Shown: piece after piece, positions 48,941 to 60,825 of the stretch | How positions within the stretch are numbered: the stretch's first letter is position 1 | How the letters are laid out: the number at the start of each line of letters is the position of its first letter | Assembly (NCBI GenBank): GCA_024803745.1 | Contig: JANJXV010000004.1 | Span: forward strand, 54,936,358 to 55,000,357 | Length of the DNA stretch: 64,000 nucleotides | Reading direction: 5' to 3' | Origin: Megascapheus bottae | Lineage: Eukaryota > Chordata > Mammalia > Rodentia > Geomyidae | Notes under the pieces: model-generated | Seen by the model: the letters and a program-made list of their open reading frames with translations, nothing else | What the model was told of the DNA's origin: nothing | The model's database searches: none | Program-made: the position numbers and the translations under genes

Positions 48941-51091
48941 AAAAAGGAAAAAAGTTTTAAGAGCCCCTTATTTAGAAATAAAAGCAAGCTTTTTACTTTC
49001 TGTCAAATGCTAGAACATTCCAATGAATCGAGTGAATATCAGGCAATGGGTCAAAGTGATTTGCTGTGCTTCATATAATTTTTTAAAAATTCTGGCTTAT
49101 TTTTCATGTCACTTTATATTTGCTCTGGAACTTTGAAGCTGTCTGCACAAATGACTGCAAAGACAGAGCAACCACCTGGAAAATGGGAACTAAGAAACAT
49201 GAGCTTCATCTAGGAATAGGACAAAATTGAGGAATAAAGAGAGAAGAGTAGGGAAAATGTAAAGGAAAATGAATTTATTCTGACTCCATGGGTCTACATG
49301 AAAATTCTGTAGGCAAGTGATTGAAGTATAGATGCTAAAAATCAAACATTGGCCCTTCTTACCTAAGCATGCATCAATGCAATGATAAATAGATTTAAGA
49401 TTACATACAACATTTACACTTGTCCATCTGGATATACAAACTGGTCCACTTGAGTTTTCTCCTATATACAGAGAGAGTGAGTATTCATGAATTGTGAAAC
49501 TTAATCAGGTCTGGCTCATTGAAAACCCTACCAATTTATGTTAAGCACATCTTGGCTTTGGAAGAGGAAAAAGCCAGTCAGTTTATAATGTTCCCCATAG
49601 AGCAAAAGCTCTACACTTCCTAAATATTCAATGAAAAGCATCTTGGCAGACTTATCTATACAGGTGTTTAATGACAAAGTGATATATTAAAATTAAAATT
49701 CATGGAGAAGACAAATAGGGAGGAAATTATTTTCTCACATAAATACACCTGCAAGGAAACAAAAATCTCATAGCCAGTATGCTTTAAGGAGCTGACACTC
49801 TTCTAATTGATCCCAAATGTTAATGAAATATTCATACGTCTAATTTATAAGAACTTGTCAGAAACAGCATTACTTTTCAAAGTGAAATGTTGATGAAGTG
49901 GACAGCTTTCCCATTTACCCTACCTTCTAATCCCACAGAAGCATTGGCTGTGTAGTTTTGTACTCTGTAACCAGAATTCTTTGCCATAGATGGATATGGG
50001 GACCTCAATGTGCTCAGCCTCTCGGGGCATAAGGCTCCTCGACAAATGTGAAAGTATGTTTGGAAAGTTACAAAACCCAGCTATTCTCAGTAATAGTGGA
50101 TAGAAATGCAGTGAGTAATGAAATCCAGAAATAACCCCCAGATTCCTAAATCCTTGATAGCCTAGTATGAAACATTCTGTCCTCATCAAAGATTTTGTTA
50201 CTGATGCTAACAAGTGGGAGAAGGCTGATTAAAACCCAATGATTTCTCTCTTTCAGCTGACCTCATTCTGCTGGTAGAAATAACAGGCAGACAAATGGTC
50301 AGTGAGCAGGCAGCACAGGCCTGGCAGCAGAGACACTCTGCAATTGCATAGTTAGGTCCTAAAGAAGACTGAGAAACAATCTAGAAGCAAGCCATAGGGG
50401 GCTTTTCTGCCACTTAGCATTGACCTTGTCTGTATCTGTTGGTGCCATGAAGACAGAGTACCTTGGCCTAGGCTGATGGCATTTTGGTTTTCCAGAACGG
50501 TCCTCATCATCAGCTACAGTGGCTCCCCACAAAAAGCTGCAGATTCCATTCCATGGGATGCAATAGGAAGCATGCCATGCCTGGGTTCAAGACCTGGCCG
50601 ATTTGCTTAGCTGCACTTCTTTTTTGCCCCAACATATAAAGCCCCAGCTATTTGTGTTCTCACTGCTTCACCGGGTCTATAGACTGGTGATGACTTAGTG
50701 GACCTCCTCTTTGGCCACCACATATCAAGTGTCACAGGAGAGTAAGGCTTTGTTAAGGCAGGAGTTAGAAAATGCAAGGGCCTTGGAGGATTGTTCATTG
50801 GACAGTAGCTTCCCATTAAGTTTCAATAGGGCCTAGTGTTTCTAGTCTAGCCCATACCCTGAGTTTGCACTGAACTTTTTTCACTAGACTTGCAAGCAGC
50901 CTGAAGAGTTTGAAAGAAAAAGTAGCAATGTTCTGCTATGTACTGAATTGCTGGGAGAATTCATTTAAAAATATGATCTGTCTACTATGATCAAATTCAG
51001 CCGCCACCTTGCTCTCCCCAGTGCCTTCTGGTGACTCAGCAGTAATCTGTGGGCACAGAACTTATACATAATGACACACATTTCACTGACA
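48941..51091. other. Intergenic, nothing confident
   Basis: No gene. At 50,490-50,900 there is a TATAAAGCCCC at 50,635 in LTR-like surroundings, but no paired ends were seen. Confidence 0.45.
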
Positions 51092-51512
51092 GGGTTTTTT
51101 CATATATTTTTCTTGTAATTAATAGAAGGGTTACATTATATTTGCCAGATAGAAGGTGCATTAATTCACATACATTGATACCCTTTCTCATGTCTTGGTC
51201 CCCATTTCCCTCCCCCCCACCCTCACCCCTCATCTTGTTTTTAACCCCTTCCCTATCCAATTTCAAATAACCAAATACAAATATATCCGATATATCAGAT
51301 AACAAAGTGAGATACTGTAACAATATAAGATAACCAAGGGACAGCAAAAGAGATGAGAGATAACATAGTACATTAAGAACAAAAATCATTCATTATATGG
51401 CTTTTGTTTCTATATCCTAGAGGTCCTTTCATTTAGCATCATACTATATGGCCTTATGTATCTAGGTTTTGCTCTATTGCAGATCTCTGCTAGGAGAGCC
51501 CAAGGTTTCTAC

Positions 51513-52733
51513 TGATTATGACACATGAGGGAAACCATTGAGCCTATCTTCCTTTGCGTCTGGCTTACTTCACTTAATATGATTTTTTCTAAGTCTTTCC
51601 ATTTCCTAACAAATGGGGCAATGTCATTCTTTCTGATAGCAGCATAGAATTCCATTGTGTACAAATACCACATCTTCTTGATCCACTCATCAACTGAGGG
51701 ATATCTGGGTTGGTTCCATATCTTTGCTATGGTATTGCTGCAATGAACATCATTGTGCTAGTGGATTTATTATGTCCTTGTTTCTGGACAATTGGGTAAA
51801 TGCCTAGTAGTGGATTGCTAGGTCATAGGGGAGCAATATGTTTAGTCTTTTGAGGAACTACATTACTGCTTTCCATTGTGGTTGAATGAGTTTACACTCC
51901 CACCAACAGTGTAGTAGTGATCCCTCCTGGCCACATCCCCTCCAGCATCTGTTGTTATTAGTTTTCTTGATCCTGGCCATTCTAACTGGAGTGAGGTGGA
52001 ATCTTAGAGTTGTTTTGATTTGCATTTCTTTTATGGCCAGAGATGTTGAGCATTTCTTCAAGTGTCCATAGGCCATTTTTATTTCTTTTTCAGAGAAGAC
52101 TCTCTTTAAGTCTTTGGCCCATCTTTTAATGGAACGGTTGTCACTTTGGAGATTAGTTTGGGAGTGATTCAATTTTTGAGCTGTTGATATATTTTAGATA
52201 TGAGGCCTTTGTCCGTTGTATGCTTGGTGAAGATCTTCTCCCATTCTGTAGGCTTCCTAATTAATTTACTAGCCATGTCCTTTGCCATACAAAAACTCCG
52301 CAGTTTAATGCAGTCCCACTTATCCAGCCTTTCTCTGATTTGTTGTGATTCTTGGTCCTTATTAAGAAAGTTTCGACGGGAGTTTGGCCTACTGGTTAAA
52401 GTGCTTGCCTAGCATTCATGAAGACCCGGGTTCGATTCCTCAGTACCACACATAGAAAAAAGCCGGAAGTGGTGCTGAGGCTCAAGTGGTAGAGCTCTAG
52501 CCTTGAGAAAGTCCAAGGACAGTGCACAGGCCCTGAACTCAAGACTAGGACTGGCAAAAAAAAAAAAAGAAAGTTTTGACCTGTGCCAAGGAGGCCTAGT
52601 GTATCTCCCATTCCTTCTTGTAAAGTTTTCAGTGTGTCGGCTTTTACCTCGAGGTCTTTGATCCAGTGCAGGGTGACAAAGAAAGATCCAACTTCAGTTT
52701 AACCAGTTCTGCCAGCACCACTTGTTGAAGAGA
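51513..52733 (-). pseudogene. L1 ORF2 C-terminal remnant, broken
   Basis: The minus strand reads the end of the L1 ORF2 protein. The open segment 51,858-52,172 carries the signature NNRCWRGCG and HCWWECKL of the C-terminal cysteine-rich region, preceded by KRWAKDL and KKCSTSL. Frames are interrupted by stops and shifts and by the SINE, and the endonuclease and reverse transcriptase domains are missing. Not functional. Confidence 0.92.
52378..52566 (+). mobile_element. IDL-Geo SINE inserted in L1
   Basis: GGGAGTTTGGCCTACTGGTT, GGTTCGATTCC, Geo half, A-tail. Duplications AAGAAAGTTTCGAC (52,364-52,377) and AAGAAAGTTTTGAC (52,567-52,580) differ at one base. Confidence 0.95.
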
Positions 52734-52740
52734 CCTGACA

Positions 52741-53292
52741 AGATTTTTATTGCCAAAGATCACAATGTATAAAAAATTGAAGGCACTGATAAAGTTCTTT
52801 TCCAGTGGATTTACATATTTAAGACATAATTTTGAGAACCAGTACAACATAAATTGAAACCTCAACTTGTATTAACTATTCAAGCAGAACAGAATTATAT
52901 TATGGTTATCTGTTTTTGGTATAATTACTTTCTGCTATATTGTTCCTGACTTTTTTAGCCAAGCGAAAACACTGCACAATGAGCATGCTCTTTTCATTGT
53001 CATGTGGTACAATCAACCAGAATTTGTTCAACTGTTGGATTTATAGGTACTTATTCAACAAACATTTATAGAGTACATTTATTGCCCATTCTGGAAAACC
53101 ACTCAAACGCCAGTGGAAAATCTGTGGTTATGTGATAATTATAGTGCACAACTGACCTTCCACATTTACAGATAGACAATTTTCTGATTTTGAATATCGA
53201 CTGCAGTTTCTTCTAAATTTTACTTCTTGCTCCAGTAACAACTATTTTTGTCAAATCCAATGACATATGAAATCACTTATCAAAGGATTAGG
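52741..53292. other. Intergenic, nothing recognised
   Basis: No gene or repeat identified. Confidence 0.55.
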
Positions 53293-53400
53293 AGGAGCTA
53301 GGAGCTGGCGGCTCATACCCATAGTCTTAGCTACTTAGGAGGTTGAGATCTGAGGATCATGGTTCAAAGCCAGCCCAGACAGGAAAGTCCCTGAGATTCT
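53293..53400 (+). mobile_element. Composite SINE, B1-like half (split)
   Basis: GAGCTGGCGGCTCATACCCA, GAGGTTGAGATCTGAGGATC, then interrupted by an IDL-Geo. Confidence 0.92.
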
Positions 53401-53596
53401 TTTTTTTTTTTTTGCCAGTCCTGGGCTTGAGCTCAGGGCCTGAGAACTGTCCTTGGACTTTCCTCAAGGCTATTGTTCTACCCTGAGTCACTGCATCACT
53501 TCTGGCTTTTTCTATGTATGTGGTACGGAGGAATTGAACCCGGGTCTTCATGCATGCTAGGCAGGCACTCTACCACTAAGCCAAACTCCTGGCTCC
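53401..53596 (-). mobile_element. IDL-Geo SINE nested in the composite SINE
   Basis: T-run, GCCAGTCCTGGGCTTGAGCT, GAATTGAACCCGGGTC. Duplications AGTCCCTGAGATTCT (53,386-53,400) and AGTCCATGAGATTCT (53,597-53,611). Confidence 0.95.
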
Positions 53597-53745
53597 AGTC
53601 CATGAGATTCTTATCTCCGATTAACTGCCAAAACACCATAAGTAGAGCTGTGGCTCAACTGATGGAGTGTTAGCCTTGAGTACAAAAGCTCAGGGATGGT
53701 GCCCAGGCCCTGCGTTCAAGCCATTGGATTGGCACAGGTGTACAT
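53597..53745 (+). mobile_element. Composite SINE, remainder with Geo half
   Basis: CTTATCTCCGATTAACTGCC, GAGCTGTGGCTCAACTGATG, CCCAGGCCCTGCGTTCAAGC. Confidence 0.92.
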
Positions 53746-53754
53746 ATGAGCGTG

Positions 53755-53756
<2 letters not shown>

Positions 53757-53792
<36 letters not shown>
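53757..53792. repeat. (CA)n microsatellite
   Basis: About 18 CA units directly after the SINE tail. Confidence 0.97.
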
Positions 53793-53796
<4 letters not shown>

Positions 53797-54839
53797 GAGA
53801 GAGAAGCATAGGTGATATAGGTGATATGAAGCTTTGTGCTCTGAAATAGCATTTATCTGTACATTTTCTTCCTTATGGAACTAGTCCACCAGCAGCAAAG
53901 GGTTTACTACACAATGAATGGGATGAGGAACTGCGAAGAGTAGAGAAGCTAAGATTTATCCAACTAGAAAATAATTCAGATTAACAAGCTCTTTTATTGG
54001 ACTGTAAATGCCCTCTGGTTCATTGAACATATCTGTCATTTATACCATCATATAAATTATTTTTAAATGTGACTTCAATTATATGTATTTTTAAATACGC
54101 ACTTTGATTTCATTTGCTATATGCTGGGCTATGTTCTTGAGTCATTATCAGCTGATTCATACCATTAATCAGAATTCTTACCTGCTATATTCAGCATAAT
54201 CCTTTCTCAACTTCAATAAGATGTTACCACATACAGAAGAATATTACTTATATATTTCATTAGAGTAAAGGCTGTTGTTGCTCATGGCTAAAAAGTGCTG
54301 ATCTTAGAGAGAGATAATCTAGCAAGTCTACAGCCTATTTGTGACCCATTGTTTAAGAATGTCTGAACTGGGAATTCATTCGATAAATCTAAGGATATAA
54401 TATGTAGATAGATAATAGATAACTACAGAGATAGTATTACACAATAGAAAATTTTGGAGCATAAAACATATTCCAAGGGATTGGAAGATGTTAAACAATG
54501 GGAAGAGGGCAAGGAGTTTCTGGGTTCTTTTAATCGGCCTAAATATGAAATGTTGAGTTTTCTTCATTTTTTTAAGGGCATCACTGAGATTTGAAAGTGA
54601 TGTGGTTCTGGACATTAAGAAGAGCATTCTAATGATCTACGAGCCCAATGTATTTTGGGTACTTAGTGATGCATTCTGTTCCTTGGGTACCAGATCAGAC
54701 AAAGGCTCTGAGAGCATTTCTCCTACATTTACCAGGAGGCCTGTTGCTGCTCCCAATGGCATACCTTTTAAGCTTCCAGTAACAGCAATGAATCAATGCC
54801 TCTCTATTTAGAGTTTTGTCTTCTAAATGATACCTTGGA
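53793..54839. other. Intergenic, nothing recognised
   Basis: No gene or repeat identified. Confidence 0.55.
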
Positions 54840-54980
54840 GGGCCGGGAGCATAGCCTAGTAGTAGAGTGCTTGCCTAGCATGCGTGAAGCCCTGGGTTTG
54901 GTTCCTCTATATCATGTGCACAGAAAGAGCCGGAAGTGGCGCTGTGGCTCAAGTGGCAGAGAGCTAGCCTTGAGCAAAAT
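54840..54980 (+). mobile_element. IDL-Geo SINE, 3' truncated or rearranged
   Basis: GGGCCGGGAGCATAGCCTAG, TAGAGTGCTTGCCTAGCATG, then AGCCGGAAGTGGCGCTGTGG; the Geo half stops after CTAGCCTTGAGC. Confidence 0.9.
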
Positions 54981-56114
54981 AATTCCTTGTAGTGGTGTAC
55001 AGTGTCAGACTTTGCCGCACAGGACACTGGTTATTTCTAGGATCAAGTTTTCAAAGAAAAATAAAGATGAAAACAACAAGCAGTTTTTCCAAATGAAAAT
55101 GGATAAGGATATTTTGATGCGCTGCAATGGAAGACATTCTATGTGTCTTTAAAATTAGTTTGTGGTATAGAAATGCAATATTTTTGCTCTGTTTAAACTG
55201 CTTTTCCAATAATTTATTACTGTCCCTCAAGTGAGTGCCTTTACCTTTGCTCTCAATGATTCTCTTTGTAAGCACGTTCTTCTGTCTCCCAGAAATATAG
55301 GGGACCTAGTCAGAACCTTTCATTTCCCTTTTAATTGATGTAATTCTTTGACCCATGAAGCCAAAAGTCATTTACAAACAAATTGCTTTTTAAAAACCCA
55401 TCATGCTATAGGCATTACCTGCCATTTGCCGCCCTAGCTAAAGCCATTTACAAATGTAGATATTAGAATCACCTGAGAATTCCTTAGCTCTAAGGTCCTG
55501 TGCAAACACATCATCGACTTGAAAATGAAAAGCATTCCAGCCACTGTAATACCCACCACAAACCATGCAGTGATAATGGGTTTGGAAAGTCTCCACTCAA
55601 AGACTACTAGGGAGAGAATTATTTCGATGGAATTCTTCCACATTAAATTAAAGCATTAGCAATTTCCTCAGTTTCACTGCATGCTATCTAAATTGGCCAA
55701 ATAACCGAGGTCAACTGCAAAATTTATAGGACAGATTTTCCTTCACTTTGTGCCGGGTTAGATTTCAAAAGCCTGGAGCTTGGTACACCCTTTGTTCCAT
55801 AAATTCAGACTCAGAGGCCCTTAGCTTTGTGAAGATTTAGCTGAGAGCACCATCTCTGAAGAGGGTAGAGGGATTTGCTTAGTGTAGACAAAGGACTGGA
55901 TTTGATCTTTAGGATGGAGGATGGTGGGGCTTCTGAAGTACCATAACTGTGATCAAAACTGGTTCTTTCACATAAGGAACGTAACTGAGTTGCTTTCTTT
56001 CTACCCCACTATTCCTCATCTGTCTGTTTGACAGTCTTTAAGAAAATACACCTAAACCTTAATTCTTAAAAATCTCATCATTCTCATGTTTGTTTGTTTG
56101 GTTATTTCTTTTTG
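54981..56114. other. Intergenic, nothing recognised
   Basis: No gene or confident repeat. Confidence 0.55.
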
Positions 56115-56227
56115 CCAGTTCAGAATGTTGAACTCAAAGCCTGGGTGCTATCCCTGAGCTTCTTTTGCTCATGACTAATGCTCTGTCACTTGAACCACAG
56201 ATCCACTTACAGTACCTTTTGTGATTT
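56115..56227 (-). mobile_element. Composite SINE, Geo half (split)
   Basis: TTTTTGCCAGTTCAGAATGT, CTATCCCTGAGCTTCTTT, CACTTGAACCACAGATCCAC. Confidence 0.82.
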
Positions 56228-56243
56228 ATTAAAGCTAAGTCAG

Positions 56244-56432
56244 AGCCGGGAGTTTAGCCTAGTAGTAGAGTGCTTGCCTACCATGCATGAAGACTGGGGT
56301 TCAGTTCCTCGGTATCATAAACACAGTAAGAGCTAGAAATAGGGCTGTGGCTCAAGTGGTAGAGCTCTAGTCTGGAGAAAGCCCAAGGACAGGGCTCAGC
56401 CCCAGAACTGACCAACAAAATAAAGTTTTTAA
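56244..56432 (+). mobile_element. IDL-Geo SINE nested in the composite SINE
   Basis: GAGCCGGGAGTTTAGCCTAG, GGTTCAGTTCCTCGG, GGGCTGTGGCTCAAGTGGTA. Target duplications are not clear. Confidence 0.9.
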
Positions 56433-56435
56433 AAA

Positions 56436-56560
56436 GAAGATAAGAGTCACAGGGACTTTTCTAATCTGGCTGGCTTCAAACCACGACCCTCAGCTCTCAA
56501 CCTCATGAGTAGCTAGGCTAGTAGCTAGTAGTCAGTAGCATGAGCCAGCTGTGCCTACCC
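56436..56560 (-). mobile_element. Composite SINE, B1-like half (continuation)
   Basis: AAGAAGATAAGAGTCACAGG, TCTGGCTGGCTTCAAACCA, CTCATGAGTAGCTAGG with a small local duplication of CTAGTAG. Confidence 0.82.
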
Positions 56561-57349
56561 CATCTCTATTCCTGAACACTAATTTCTCCACATAAGTAGT
56601 GTCCTATGCTGGAAAACCTTCTATTTTGACAACACTGAAATGTATCATAGGACATCCTTTAACTTGCTGCAACTAGCCCTGGCCCCATTTCCCCATACAG
56701 GGTGTGACACTGGGAAAAAAAAATGTCACAGTTGGAGGTGCACAAAATGCAATTTTCCTCCACTTTTCATGGCAAAAATGTATCAGGAGCATTTTCATTG
56801 TGGTTTGCATCTAAAATAAACTCTGGACATGTTTCTGAATTTATATTGGAATATTAAGTATTTTGAAATGACTCCAATATTGTGACCATACACCCAATTT
56901 TTTCCCGTGAGTCAATTGCTTTCTTGTTCTTCATCAGAAGAGAAGTTCAATGTCTGAACTCTGGAGTCTACTTCAGGACTGTTTGATTTAAATGCTGCCA
57001 AACAAGCAGCACATTCTTGGACCTTAAAGTGACCTGGTACCCAACACATCTCTACCCAGGAAAAAAATGCCTACAACCCCCAGAGCACAACATTAAGAGG
57101 TGCCAAGTTGTTATAGTTGATAGCAGGCATTTTCTTCCACTATCCACTGCAAACTTACTGAAAAATAGCCATCTTCGTGTTCTTTCTTACCACTCTCCTA
57201 CCATAAAGGGGGAAAGAAGTACTTTTCACATCCAAACACATTCCTCCTTGTCTTTTGTGACTCGTGAGTAGATGAAGCTAAAACAGTACTATTAATGCTA
57301 AAGACCCAATGTGGGTTGACCTGGCTCGCTAATGATCACGAATAGCAAG

Positions 57350-57353
<4 letters not shown>
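56561..57353. other. Intergenic, nothing recognised
   Basis: No gene or repeat identified. Confidence 0.55.

Positions 57354-57394
<41 letters not shown>
57354..57394. repeat. (TG)n microsatellite
   Basis: About 20 pure TG units, followed by a small duplication of ATTAGCCTCCAAT. Confidence 0.97.
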
Positions 57395-57397
<3 letters not shown>

Positions 57398-57721
57398 TTA
57401 GCCTCCAATATTAGCCTCCAATATCTTACAACCAAACCCTAGGGATAAATTACCTCTACATTCATTTCAGTCTCAAAGATGCTACTTTTACCTGTCATAG
57501 TTATTAACCTTTAGTGCGGTCAGCAGATTGACTCTTCTTTAAGACTAATTCCAGTGAGTGGTCCAAAAATGTGTCATCCGTGTCCCTCAATGGGGTGTCA
57601 CACAACTATTCATTTGCTCTTGGTAGGCCAATCATTGGAAATGGATTTTCATTAAATGTTTTGTCATATACTTAAGATAAAAGTTTAATATTATTCTGGA
57701 GGCAGCTCAGAAAGGTAATGT

Positions 57722-57805
57722 TGTTTTCTGTCAGGTAATGTATAGAGGGGTTACAGTTACATTGGTAGTAGGTGCATTACTTTGATATCCCTTCCTGTTT
57801 GTGCA
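57722..57805 (-). mobile_element. L1 3'-end fragment
   Basis: TCTGTCAGGTAATGTATAGA, GGGGTTACAGTTACATTG, GTAGGTGCATTACTT as in the L1 3' ends above. Confidence 0.7.
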
Positions 57806-57890
57806 TGCTCAAATAAAACATAAAGCCCCCTTTCTTGAAAAGCCATTCTATGACCTATCACTTAGTTATTTTCAAATAGTATAAAATTGG

Positions 57891-58084
57891 ACTGGAAGCA
57901 TGGCCTAGTAGTGGTAGAGTGCTTGCCTAGAATGCATGAAGTCCTGGGGTTCGATTCCCTGGTACTACATACATAGAAAAAACTGGAAGTGGTGCTGTGG
58001 CTCAAGTGATAGAGTTTTAGCCTTGAAAAAACTCAAGGACAGTGCTCAGGCCCTGAGTTTAAGCCCCAGAACTGCCCAAAAAAA
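57891..58084 (+). mobile_element. IDL-Geo SINE
   Basis: GCATGGCCTAGTAGTGGTAG, GGTTCGATTCCCTGG, GGTGCTGTGGCTCAAGTGAT. Duplications AATAGTATAAAATTGG (57,875-57,890) and AATAGCATAAAATGGG (58,085-58,100). Confidence 0.93.
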
Positions 58085-58373
58085 ATAGCATAAAATGGGC
58101 AGGGAGATGGGTCTAATTCCTGTGCTGTGCTCTTGGTGAGGCTGGCCTCAGTGCCCCCCCTTGTTCTTTGGATGGCTGTGGCTCCCTGCTAGAGACAACG
58201 AGAGCATATTTTATTTTCCTGAGGATAACAGAGATGGAAAATAAAAAAGACTATAATTAGCTATTGATTTCTTTCTTAAGAGATTTTAGCCAGATGCAAT
58301 TTAAGAAACAAGTCTTTTAAACTTAAATTAGTCCCCAGAAAACTCATGAAAAGCTAAAAGCGCAGTAGGAAAT

Positions 58374-58604
58374 TTTTTTGGGGGGGTAATGGGACTTCAA
58401 CTCTGGGCCTGGGCACTGTCCCTGAGCTCTTCAGCTCAAGGCTACCATCCTACCCCTTGAGCCACAGGGAAACTTTGCTTTTCTACTGGTTAATTGGAGA
58501 TACGAGTCTCATTGACTTTAGTGCCTGGGCTGGCTTTGAACCTCGATCCTCAGAGCTCAGCCTCCTGTGTAGCTAGGATTACAGGTATGAGACACCAGCA
58601 CCCT
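58374..58604 (-). mobile_element. Composite B1-like/Geo SINE
   Basis: GGGCCTGGGCACTGTCCCTG, CTTGAGCCACAGGGAAAC, GGTTAATTGGAGATACGAGT, GTAGCTAGGATTACAGGTAT. Confidence 0.92.
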
Positions 58605-59104
58605 GTGAGCCAAGTAATTTTTAATGGTGCTGTTTCAGGCCTGTTAGGGTGTTTTCAAAGGAAATGAAGATCTCTCTCTTCACTAAACTTCAGCAACTAA
58701 GAGCCTCAGACTATAATTCTCATATTCTAACTTTCAGTGGAATAACCCAGTATATATGTAAAAATACAGATTTCTGCATGTCACACCCAGAGTTTTCACT
58801 TCAGTGTGCCCTGTGTAGGAACCAGGAACTGACATTTCTGAAAAGTTCCCTTTGCTATTTGATCAAGACAAGGCATTTTCTCTGCCTCTGTGGGCAGCAT
58901 TATGTTAATTGTAATTAAGTAAGATGATAATTCATCATTTGTGTTTGTCTGCCAGTGTAAATCATGAGTTTCTCAAGGGCAGGAACTGAGTCCAAGTGTC
59001 TATTTTAATAATATAGGATCTCAAATATTTATATTTTATCTTAATAATATTACTATTATAATAACAAAGGTTAATGACCTGTACATATTCAAAACATACA
59101 TAGA
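58605..59104. other. Intergenic, nothing recognised
   Basis: No gene or repeat identified. Confidence 0.55.
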
Positions 59105-59305
59105 AATGTGTCAAATGCATATATGCATAATCTTATTTATTTTCACAACAGTTGTAATATAATAACAATAACAGTTGTCTGATAATTTTGCATTATTGTT
59201 CCTTATTTTATAATGAACACAACTGAGATTCAGAGGATGAAATAACTCGAGACTGAATCCATGCTAGTAAGTTATACACCCACAATTTAAACCATGCTGT
59301 CTCCA
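59105..59305 (-). mobile_element. MIR SINE, decayed
   Basis: ATCTTATTTATTTTCACAAC, TTTTATAATGAACACAACTG, AGATTCAGAGGATGAAATAA and AGTAAGTTATACACCC follow the reverse MIR order. Confidence 0.65.
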
Positions 59306-59542
59306 GGTTCTTAAGTACTTAAGTACTATGTAATTATGTAACCGCCATACATCCTTATAAAAATTACCATCTGCTGTTTATGATGCACTTCTGGATAACT
59401 CTCCACTCCCCTTCATCCTCACATCTGTGGCTTCGCCGTTCTGTCTTGTTTATGGCAGACTTCCTGCTTTAAAAGGCTTTTCTCTATGGAATTGAACAAT
59501 GTTAAGACTCAAATACTCAAGTATTTCCCTATCAATCTTTCT

Positions 59543-59620
59543 TCCCTCTCCCTCTCCCTCTCCCTCCCCCTCCCTCCTTCCTTCCTTCCTTCCTTCCTTC
59601 CTTCTTTTCTTCTTTTTTTT
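59543..59620. repeat. Polypyrimidine microsatellite (CCCTCT)n-(CCTT)n
   Basis: Hexamer and tetramer units in series, ending in a T-run that leads into a SINE. Confidence 0.95.
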
Positions 59621-59800
59621 TGTGCCAGTCCTGGGGCTTGAACTCAAGGTCTCATGCTTTCATTTGGCTTTTTTGTTTAAGGCTGAAACTCGTTATCATT
59701 TAAGTCATACCTCCATTTCTGGCTTTTAGTCTGATTGACTTTTCTGCCTGGGTTGGCTTTGAACCTGATCTTCAGACCTCACTCAGCCCCCTGAATAGTG
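59621..59800 (-). mobile_element. Composite B1-like/Geo SINE, diverged
   Basis: TGTGCCAGTCCTGGGGCTTG, GACTTTTCTGCCTGGGTTGG, CTTTGAACCTGATCTTCAGA. Confidence 0.82.
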
Positions 59801-60825
59801 ATGTAATTCTTATATTTTTTTTCCTCACAAACTTGGACCCTATCAACTCTAACTACATTCTTACTATACCCTACTCAGTTATGTTTTCTTGCTTTTCTCC
59901 CTTGATGTTATTCTCCAGAATATAAGATCCATAAGGTTAGAAACTAGATTCTGGTATCTTCAGAACCTCATATAAATTTCCATCATAAACATTAATAACT
60001 ATTATATAGTATTCTGTTACTCTCATGATATTTATTAATAGTAGAGAAAATAAAAACTTGTCCCTTTCAGGTCTTATCACACTAAAAATCCCTCTTTAGT
60101 GTCTTTTTTTTTCTTTAGTCTCTGCTATTTTCAGAACTTCTATTTGATGCTTTCAAAACCTACAATCTCAAATTTATTATGTTCTAGAATGGGAAAGCTA
60201 ATTTTCATTTGTTTTTATGTCTTGACTCTCCTTCATGGTGATTCATTTCCTCATGTGGTTTGTAATTTTTTAATTTGTGAACTCATCTTCTGCAAGGCCT
60301 ATTTTTCCCTAGAGATCCTGATTGCTCTGGATGTGGGAGAAAAAAAAAAGCCAAACACTTTTGAGTCATTTCAAATGTGTTTCCACTAGGGATTTCAAGC
60401 ATTCAATAGTGCAAAGGCAGCTTCTAATGCTAATTTCATGGTTTAAGTTTTCCATGCCACCTACTAGAATAAATTCAGACTGTATAGCTAATGTTTGGTT
60501 CAACATGCATGTGGCTTTAGATTTCTTGTAAGCAATTCTTCCTTGTTCTCTCATGCTCTAAGACAAGTGGTAAACCTTATTTCTGTTTTTCTGAACTTGA
60601 GAGAAAATTTCTACACAAATAATGCAGGCTTTTATAGTTCCATGCTTTACATATTGTTATTTTTCATCCTCTCAAATTCATGCAGTTCAAGGTCACCAAC
60701 TCCAGAGCTTTGAAATCTATCTAGTCTGAAACCTATTTAGGCAAGGGCAATCAACAATTGGTTACAGCCTTGGTTTTGGTTATTGTCTTAAGTTCTTAGG
60801 ATTTCCTTTTTCAGTGTTTGGAAAA
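59801..60825. other. Intergenic, nothing recognised
   Basis: No gene or confident repeat. Confidence 0.55.

Larger units (their letters stand above)
51092..52733 (-). mobile_element. 5'-truncated L1 with an IDL-Geo insertion
   Basis: About 1.45 kb of L1 3' sequence reversed on the + strand: T-rich tail, 3' UTR with the complement of a G-rich tract (51,201-51,232), then ORF2 from about 51,513 upwards. Split at 52,378-52,566 by a SINE. Imperfect flanking CTGACAGGGTTTT / CTGACAAGATTTT could be target duplications. Confidence 0.92.

Noticed and set aside
50490..50900. Possible LTR with TATAAAGCCCC at 50,635
   Set aside because: No matching ends, duplication or internal genes could be seen; evidence is only a TATA-like word.
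52396..52611. 71-codon minus-strand ORF and similar ones at 4,499, 26,164 and 53,473
   Set aside because: All are the IDL-Geo SINE translated; their likeness to each other reflects the repeat, not a protein family.
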